Below are positions 58,560-64,000 of a stretch of 64,000 nucleotides of DNA, one piece after another. The DNA comes from Metridium senile (taxonomy: Eukaryota > Cnidaria > Anthozoa > Actiniaria > Metridiidae). Made by a program: the position numbers and the translations under genes. Where the stretch lies: contig OX459100.1 in assembly GCA_949775045.1 (NCBI GenBank), forward strand, positions 7,291,462-7,355,461, written 5' to 3'. The first letter of the stretch is position 1. Every line of letters begins with the position of its first letter. The notes beneath the pieces are model-generated. The model saw only the letters and a program-made list of their open reading frames with translations, was not told the DNA's origin and did not search any database.

Positions 58560-58694
58560 GTCTGAAGTTGTTAAGCCTGATCAGTATGCTCGATTCTCCA
58601 TATTCATCTGTATATTTTTATTGATGTGTTTTATCCATATATAATGCTATTTCGTTGATTTACTTATACAATATAATCACATTTTTGGGGCTAA

Positions 58695-61600
58695 ATATTC
58701 CTTGTCCCAACTCCACTCCCAAATCAATCCAAGGAATCCAAGGTAATTTTTCCATTGTCGACCAGTCTTCGCGCGGTTTATCTCCGTCACGTGAGCTTTT
58801 GTGGTTTTAGCGCCAAAGTCAAATTCACTCGAGGAAAGAGAGCGAGATTTCAACAAAGAAATACCTTTAAAACAGGTGAGAATTCTTTAAACTTCGCAAG
58901 TATTATGCTTTTATTAACTTTATGCACTAGTATGGTGGCCCATGGTTATCATCCATTTTTATACTATACTTTTCGAATTCTATTTCCATTTTTATTCTTA
59001 TTTTAATTTCCTTTTCCATTTCCATTGTGATTTCTATTCACGTTCAATTTTAGTATGAAATTGATTTCAAAAGTAAAGTCTAAAACGTTTTATTTATTAT
59101 TTTTATTATTACTAGTATTTTTGGTAAATTAAAATTAAATTTGCAGTTGATTTCTCTTTTTAATTCAAAAATTATCTCGCTCGGCCGGCCCATTGAAAAA
59201 AAAAAAAATGAAAAGCTTCACGTGGCCCATCGTTATCATTATCAGCGTATCCCATGATCCTTTGCGAATATGTTGCATAACAAACCACGTGCGGTTAGAC
59301 TCGTCGCGATCGCTTGGCTGTTTATGTGATGCAAAAATTGCCACGAAAATGAAAAAAAGAAAGCTCAAAGAGTCTTGGGATGATTTTGAAAAAAGAGTCG
59401 GGCAAAAAAGGAACGGTAGAGGAGAATTTGAGGAGAAGCGAGGACATGGCAAAGTTCCGAATGATATTTTAGTTCAACGAATGGCTTCCACGCCTTCAGG
59501 ACGGCTAAAAAAGTACGAACCTTTGGACACAAGGGACTTTGTCCCGTTCGCAGAATACGAGGAATTGTCCATCGAAACCATAAAAGAAGCCTGTGAGCGA
59601 TTCTACAAGGCCCCAACAGGATCGTGTGATGTTCTGGCATCAGATAGGGGGCCGTCCTGTAATAAAATGGTCAGGAGCAAATAAAAGGGAAAAAAGTTTA
59701 CTGTATTCGCTTTCTTCAACCAAAGGAGGAAGATTTCTCACATGCAAAGAAGCAAGTACCGGTACTAAAGGGGGTTAAATCCGTTCCGATTTCACCATCC
59801 AAAGCCGTAGCACAATCTAGCACTAGGCAAGTATGTATGCCTAGAACAGTTTATCCCAAATCAATTTCTATTGGTGACCTGATGAAAGCGGGTAAACTTG
59901 TCAAGCCACCCCAAGTCGCCATATTAAAGTTAGAAATATTCAATGTCGAGAGCTGCAAATGGATAGATATTCCAAGTATTGAAGTAGAAGTGGAGAAAAC
60001 GGCTTTCGCAAGCGGCGCTTTTAGAGATGCTTTCAAAGCAAAGTGCACGAAGAAATCAACAGTATGGGTAATTAAGAAGTACACGAAGAAATCAATTGAC
60101 ACAATTACTAACACACTCCAAATGCCTCTAGAGAATCACACCCGTAAACAAGTGCAAATGCACGCTGTCGCCAGAAATATTACCGCGCGTTTTGCAACAA
60201 AAGTCCCTGTAGAGTTTGGTGACTTATTTAAATATGGAAAAGTTTACTTTTCTCTGTATGAAGATTGTCCCGTCACAGTAGAAGAGTTCGTAGCTGGTGA
60301 TTTTTCCAAGTACGTCAATAACGATGGACACTGTATTGACTCTCCAAGCAAGGAATATGATGATATCTTCGCAAAAGCACAGTGTCTAGCTCATTTCAGT
60401 TATCTGTATTCAAAGAAAAAGCTGATGATCTTAGACATTCAGGGCGCCAAGTATGATCTTTACGACCCTGAATTGGCTACAACCGAGATACCCGAGCAGA
60501 GCGAAGAAAGTGATGACTCGGAGGATTTCTTTTTTTGTGCAGGGAACCTTTCAATCGTAGGGATTAATCACTTCAAAGAAGTCCACGAGTGTAATAAGTT
60601 CTGTGAAATGATGGAACTTAAAGACATTTAAGAAATGCATGAACGTTTTGGTTACTGAATTAAACTAGCGATGTATTACTACGTTATACTTGATTTCAGC
60701 GTTACTAAATTAACACGAAATATTTGAGTTCTTTAAAAGTTTACATAATTACTGTTCACTTCACAACTATGCAATCGCTCTATCTAACAAATTTTTACTT
60801 TAAAATACAACTGATGAACAATTTTATAGACCCTTTTAGGAAGTCCCGACGTGTTGTGTTTTCCGCGCTTGCCGTCAAATTTATTATTTTCAATTCCTTT
60901 CATATCATACAAAATTGCAAGAGAATAAATTTGACGTCAAGCGCGGAAAACACAACGCTTCGGGACTTATTAAAAGGGCCTATAGATAGTGGTTTTCATA
61001 AACCCGTGAAATAGCTATCGAATTAAATACACATTTTATATCTTGTAGGGCCCAAATTCATTGTTTTCCTTTGTTCTTGTATAAGTACACATCTAATGCA
61101 CATTTATAGGCAATATTTATTTCACGGTTTATAAAACAAATCTAAATGTTGAGTTTAATAAACAGCTTACGAAATTATTTGTTGTTTTGTTCTTTTTTGT
61201 TTCTTTGTTTTTTAAAAAGCTTAAAAATAACAGTGTTTATATTATACCATAAAAGCTCAAAAAACTGATTCGAAAGACTGCACATTAGATGCGTTTGTTA
61301 TTCGCTATTGTCGATTAAATATCGAAACAAAGCCATCCATAAATAAATTGTTTATATTTTTAGCGACCAAGCACAAAAAATACGCTGCTTGCAAATTTAT
61401 TCATATCTGAGAAGCTCAAAATATCAACCAATGAGAAAGCAGTGTTCTCACGGTACATATCAAACTAGGCTGTTGTAGATTTCACAATGATGGCAAGACA
61501 AAACACTTTATACATTGGGCTTTGTAATTTTATAAGTTTCCCCTTTTTCTACATTCAATAAATTATAAAATAAACAATAATGTATTTTATAAAAAGATTC

Positions 61601-63934
61601 GATTATAAATGTCATCAAAAGTACAAATGTTTCTTTGGATAACGCTTATTATCAGTAGTCTATTGCAATGTTCTCACATCACTTACTGAACTGTGATTTC
61701 CGATTCATTGCGAGTGCACGCTACGTGGGCAACAAATGACTCGTAAAATACCAAGTTATATTGATATTTACATGTAATACCAGCAATGAATAAAAATCTA
61801 CTTTACATTTTGCTTAAGAAATAAATAAGCGTTCTTTGCTTGATGGGGTTCTAGCTGTGAAGGATTGTCAATCAACTTCTTACACTGACTTCGTACTTGT
61901 GTAGATATATTATCTGGACTTGCAATGTCAAGTAAACCAGAAAGTTCAGCTACTTCTTTGAGCTCGTCTACTGTTACAGGGATCCCCATGTTTTCACCTC
62001 CATAATCGTCTGGAAAAGAAAACATATGGTTGGGTACACCTGTTGGTAGTAATAATTTATCTTGCTCGCGTATTCTATGAGTGTTCCAAACATTTACAAA
62101 TGTATCGCATTCTTTCTGGATCACTGGCATGAATACATAAGACAACAACTGCCTATGGAGGTCGTTATAGGGATCGTAATCGTTTGCTCTCAATAACTGG
62201 GTTAACTGTACTTTAAAGTAGAGCTCAAGTCTTTCGTGTAAATCGCGCCACCAACGCTCAATCTTGTTCGAAGTGGATGGACCATATATCACTGAGTCAA
62301 GAGGATTGTCCATGATGCCTTTGCTGTTTATAAGGTAAGCATGAAGTGTAGCCATCTTTCCAGTCTCCGTTCCTTTATCAATCCTCAAGTATTTTGGTAT
62401 TACTTGGGCTTCATACAGGTATTCAAGGTAGTGTTTACCGATAATAACAGGATTTGAGTTGGAATGACAGATGTACAAAAACAATATTTTCCTTGAAAAT
62501 GTATCGATAGCTCCGTAGATACCCAGAGGAAAAGTCCAGTTCTGGTAACCGCAAAGTTTATCGTGACCATCCAACGATACTACTGCTAGCGGACCTTCAC
62601 ATGCAAATGGTACTTTCTTCTTCTTTTTCTTCTTTTGAAGCCCTCTAGCTTCAAGACCTTCTGGATCCATCTCCACCATCATGTTGTATACTAAATGTCT
62701 TGGAACTTTTATATCATATTCAGTACGTAACTTCTGGTTTAGTGCTCTATAACCGAGTAATTGTCCTGGCCCATCGAGCTCTTTTTCGATGGCATTTGAG
62801 ACTTCTTCAAGAGGGGTAGCATAATCAATGTATTTGATGCCAAAGAAACGAAGACGACGATCGAGAGTTGGAAGACTCCAACTATAACTTGGGTAATCTC
62901 TCCTCACAAAGTCTAAAATTTCTTTTCTTTTCAAGATTTCTTTCACGTACTTTGATAAATCCAGTTGTAAACTTTCGTCATCCTTCCATTGATCCGCCAT
63001 AACTAAAACCGCGTGCTGGAATGTGACAGGCAAAGGATCATGGGATACGCTGATAATGATAACGATGGGCCACGTGAAGCTTTTCATTTTTTTTTTTTCA
63101 ATGGGCCGGCCGAGCGAGATAATTTTTGAATTAAAAAGAGAAATCAACTGCAAATTTAATTTTAATTTACCAAAAATACTAGTAATAATAAAAATAATAA
63201 ATAAAACGTTTTAGACTTTACTTTTGAAATCAATTTCATACTAAAATTGAACGTGAATTCAAAATTAAAATAGAAATCACAATGGAAATGGAAAAGGAAA
63301 TTAAAATAAGAATAAAAATGGAAATAGAATTCGAAAAGTATAGTATAAAAATGGATGATAACCATGGGCCACCATACACTAGATATGACATAAATTGAAC
63401 TATTTTAGTCTTGTGAAATATTTTTGTAGTGATTTTGGTGATTTCGGTTCTGTTGTTGTTGTATGAACACTGCTTCACAACGCTTTCAAAACTCCTTTCC
63501 AAATAGGGTTATATCTGACTAAAAATGTCAATAAAATGCTATATACGTGATTTACATGTTACTTTATATTTTTTTTACTTATAAACCTATGAATTGATGG
63601 TAAAAGTTGATATTTGCGTGAGTACAATTCGCCCGCCAAAACGGACAAAAAATTGACGCCATGCCGTGTTTTTTTCTCACAAAACGAGCTCTTTTTTATT
63701 CTTTCTAGACATGATTGGTATAAAAGACGTAATGAGAGGCGATGAGCACTGCACTTTACCAGACAAACGACTGAAAGACAGAAATATCACGGTTTGTAAC
63801 TGAGAATTTGATTTTGTTACATTCTTATTCATGGTGTTAATTCCATATGTCTGTTGTAGATTGCCATTGAGGGAAACATAGGCAGTGGAAAGACAACTTT
63901 ACTGAAGTACTTCAGACAGAACCCTATTGTTGAG
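58695..63934 (+). CDS. Second TK2-type deoxynucleoside kinase, 5' part only (runs off the window)
   Basis: Readable exons are 63709-63791 (phase 1 in, 0 out) and 63860-63934. They have the same phases and almost the same lengths as exons 2 and 3 of the first TK2. The latter encodes [18 protein letters not shown], the P-loop exon, nearly identical to copy 1. A candidate exon 1 ends at 58875 with a GTGAGA donor in phase 1. Its open part (from 58695) encodes an Arg/Ser-rich leader ([15 protein letters not shown]…KFTRGKRAR) like a mitochondrial presequence but contains no in-frame ATG. Translation might therefore start at the exon 2 ATG (63711), giving [14 protein letters not shown]… and perhaps a non-mitochondrial enzyme. 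The 4.4-kb transposon lies in intron 1. Unlike copy 1, intron 3 has a normal GT donor. Confidence 0.75.
58931..59265 (+). repeat. Left terminal inverted repeat of the transposon
   Basis: 335 bp, starting TATGGTGGCCCATGGTTATC and ending near CCCATGATCCTTTGC. An A-run (59198-59209) and the CACGTGG box close to the inner edge may lie in the promoter for the kinase gene. Confidence 0.95.
59349..60631 (+). pseudogene. Alpha-type protein kinase carried by the transposon (one frameshift)
   Basis: The C-terminal open part (59837-60631; the frame is open upstream to about 59676) has a complete alpha-kinase (MHCK/eEF2K) domain. Numbering from 59837: SGAFRDAF glycine-rich region (59-66), WVIKKY with catalytic Lys (K80), [17 protein letters not shown] (148-164), MILDIQG (D200), YDPE (D210), [10 protein letters not shown] (234-243) and the zinc-site HECNKFC (H250, C252, C256). 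The N-terminal part (59349-59684) is in another frame and encodes a charged, unrecognised region ending [12 protein letters not shown]. The two join by a single 1- or 2-base shift around 59665-59680, inside SCNKM…[10 protein letters not shown]. An unrecognised small intron could also explain this. It is convergent with the transposase, 1.17 kb apart. Alpha-kinases phosphorylate Ser/Thr in helical contexts; the substrate here is unknown. Confidence 0.85.
60825..60990. mobile_element. Palindromic MITE nested between the two transposon genes
   Basis: TATAGACCCTTTTAGGAAGT and its inverse (…ACTTATTAAAAGGGCCTATA) plus GTTGTGTTTTCCGCGCTTG arms make a ~160-bp hairpin. It lies in the convergent intergenic gap and could act as a shared 3' end signal, but its structure is that of an inserted MITE. 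Confidence 0.8.
60991..61797. other. Transposon spacer between kinase and transposase
   Basis: AT-rich, non-coding. A short inverted pair (ATAAACCCGTGAAATA at 61000-61014 and TATTTCACGGTTTATAAAAC at 61117-61136) may be the remnant of another insertion. Confidence 0.5.
61798..63000 (-). CDS. IS3-like DDE integrase/transposase of the transposon, 400 aa, intact
   Basis: Catalyses cleavage and strand transfer of the element ends. The N-terminal third is helical and contains an IS3-type helix-turn-helix ([13 protein letters not shown]…[15 protein letters not shown], about 83-113), analogous to the HTH_21 region of IS3 OrfB. A basic run of seven Lys (123-129) precedes the rve-type core: VVSLDGHDK (D144), [10 protein letters not shown] (D208) and [16 protein letters not shown] (E248), so D-x63-D-x39-E. 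The C-terminal domain ([12 protein letters not shown]…[10 protein letters not shown]) is the conserved tail of this family. I start it at [10 protein letters not shown], the first ATG outside the TIR; the frame stays open through the TIR (to 63153), so an upstream start is possible. No stop or frameshift interrupts it. Confidence 0.88.
   Translation of the reverse strand: MADQWKDDESLQLDLSKYVKEILKRKEILDFVRRDYPSYSWSLPTLDRRLRFFGIKYIDYATPLEEVSNAIEKELDGPGQLLGYRALNQKLRTEYDIKVPRHLVYNMMVEMDPEGLEARGLQKKKKKKKVPFACEGPLAVVSLDGHDKLCGYQNWTFPLGIYGAIDTFSRKILFLYICHSNSNPVIIGKHYLEYLYEAQVIPKYLRIDKGTETGKMATLHAYLINSKGIMDNPLDSVIYGPSTSNKIERWWRDLHERLELYFKVQLTQLLRANDYDPYNDLHRQLLSYVFMPVIQKECDTFVNVWNTHRIREQDKLLLPTGVPNHMFSFPDDYGGENMGIPVTVDELKEVAELSGLLDIASPDNISTQVRSQCKKLIDNPSQLEPHQAKNAYLFLKQNVK
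63030..63376 (-). repeat. Right terminal inverted repeat of the transposon
   Basis: 347 bp, the inverse of 58931-59265 with ~12 extra A/T-rich bases near 63250-63262 and few other differences. It is read through in frame by the transposase leader. Confidence 0.95.
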
Positions 63935-64000
63935 GTAAAGATATGTATAAGCTCCCCGAAATATGTGTATAGGGAATATATGTTAGATTTTTCTCTAATT

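Larger units (their letters stand above)
55279..58754. other. Intergenic between the TK2 paralogues, occupied by MITEs
   Basis: Contains the MITEs at 55476-55784, 55823-56040 and 56803-57236 and the nest at 57661-58559. A short tandem duplicate (CTAAAAATCATTATCTA.GAATTGTAAAGTATA) lies at 56616-56685. No gene is seen. The stretch 56041-56800 is plain AT-rich DNA. Confidence 0.8.
58931..63376. mobile_element. IS3EU-like DNA transposon carrying a DDE integrase and an alpha-kinase gene
   Basis: A 4,446-bp element with ends TATGGTGGCC… and …GGCCACCATA. CACTAG is duplicated on each side (58925-58930 and 63377-63382). Long terminal inverted repeats run 58931-59265 and 63030-63376, nearly identical apart from ~12 extra bases in the right one (near 63250-63262). 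Inside, two genes converge: an alpha-kinase on the plus strand (59349-60631, one frameshift) and a transposase on the minus strand (63000-61798, intact). Six-base duplications, TAY termini, long TIRs and an IS3-like HTH plus DDE transposase match my recollection of the IS3EU superfamily. The boundary could also be read as GTATGG with a 4-bp ACTA duplication, which would suggest Ginger; the 6-bp reading gives the longer duplication. High TIR identity suggests fairly recent insertion. Confidence 0.9.

Noticed and set aside
59193..59348. Start of the kinase gene inside the TIR
   Set aside because: The in-frame ATGs there belong to the terminal repeat shared with the transposase side; the first ATG outside the repeat (59349) is the better start.
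58931..63376. Polinton/Maverick identity for the transposon
   Set aside because: 6-bp duplication would fit, but Polintons are 15-20 kb, begin with AG and encode a DNA polymerase B and capsid-type genes; none is present.

Overview
The window is AT-rich animal nuclear DNA. Genes are split by introns with canonical GT-AG junctions, and the intergenic space is packed with small inverted-repeat transposons (MITEs), tRNA-derived SINE relics, minisatellites and poly-G tracts. A Roco GTPase with a C-terminal death-like region, an NB-ARC/TPR STAND protein, a near-intronless class A GPCR and vertebrate-like conserved genes (neuroguidin, TMEM42, FITM2, TK2) together point to a cnidarian, most likely an anthozoan such as a coral, sea anemone or corallimorph. 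That placement is inference; no marker gene settles it.

Layout, left to right. 1-7.1 kb: no gene; two tRNA-like SINE relics, a TTAA-flanked element, a 30-bp minisatellite, an interleaved hairpin and several MITEs. 7.1-8.0 kb: single-exon GPCR. 8.7-16.4 kb: minisatellites, a second TTAA element, hammerhead-like relics and a possible 57-residue membrane protein on the minus strand. 14.8-19.2 kb: five-exon coiled-coil gene. 19.2-23.7 kb: MITEs and a tRNA-Ile-like SINE. 23.7-32.3 kb: eight-exon Roco/death gene (960 aa). 34.5-36.8 kb: TMEM42 (three exons), convergent with the 17-exon neuroguidin gene on the minus strand (42.8-37.3 kb). 46.5-43.2 kb: single-exon NB-ARC/TPR gene on the minus strand. 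50.6-49.8 kb: FITM2 on the minus strand, head to head with a mitochondrial TK2-type deoxynucleoside kinase (51.2-55.3 kb, eight exons). 56-58.6 kb: MITEs nested three deep. 58.8 kb to the window end: the first exons of a second, tandem TK2 paralogue.

The most interesting object is a 4,446-bp DNA transposon at 58931-63376 in intron 1 of the second TK2 copy. It has about 340-bp near-identical terminal inverted repeats, a 6-bp target duplication (CACTAG), an intact IS3-like DDE integrase/transposase (400 aa, minus strand) and, convergent to it, an alpha-kinase gene (plus strand) that carries one frameshift. Termini, duplication length and transposase architecture fit what I recall of the IS3EU superfamily. 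A protein kinase as the second gene of such an element is unusual.

Exon junctions were placed by hand from splice-site motifs, reading phase and homology recalled from the families; the summed CDS lengths of every multi-exon gene are in frame. No database search was run.
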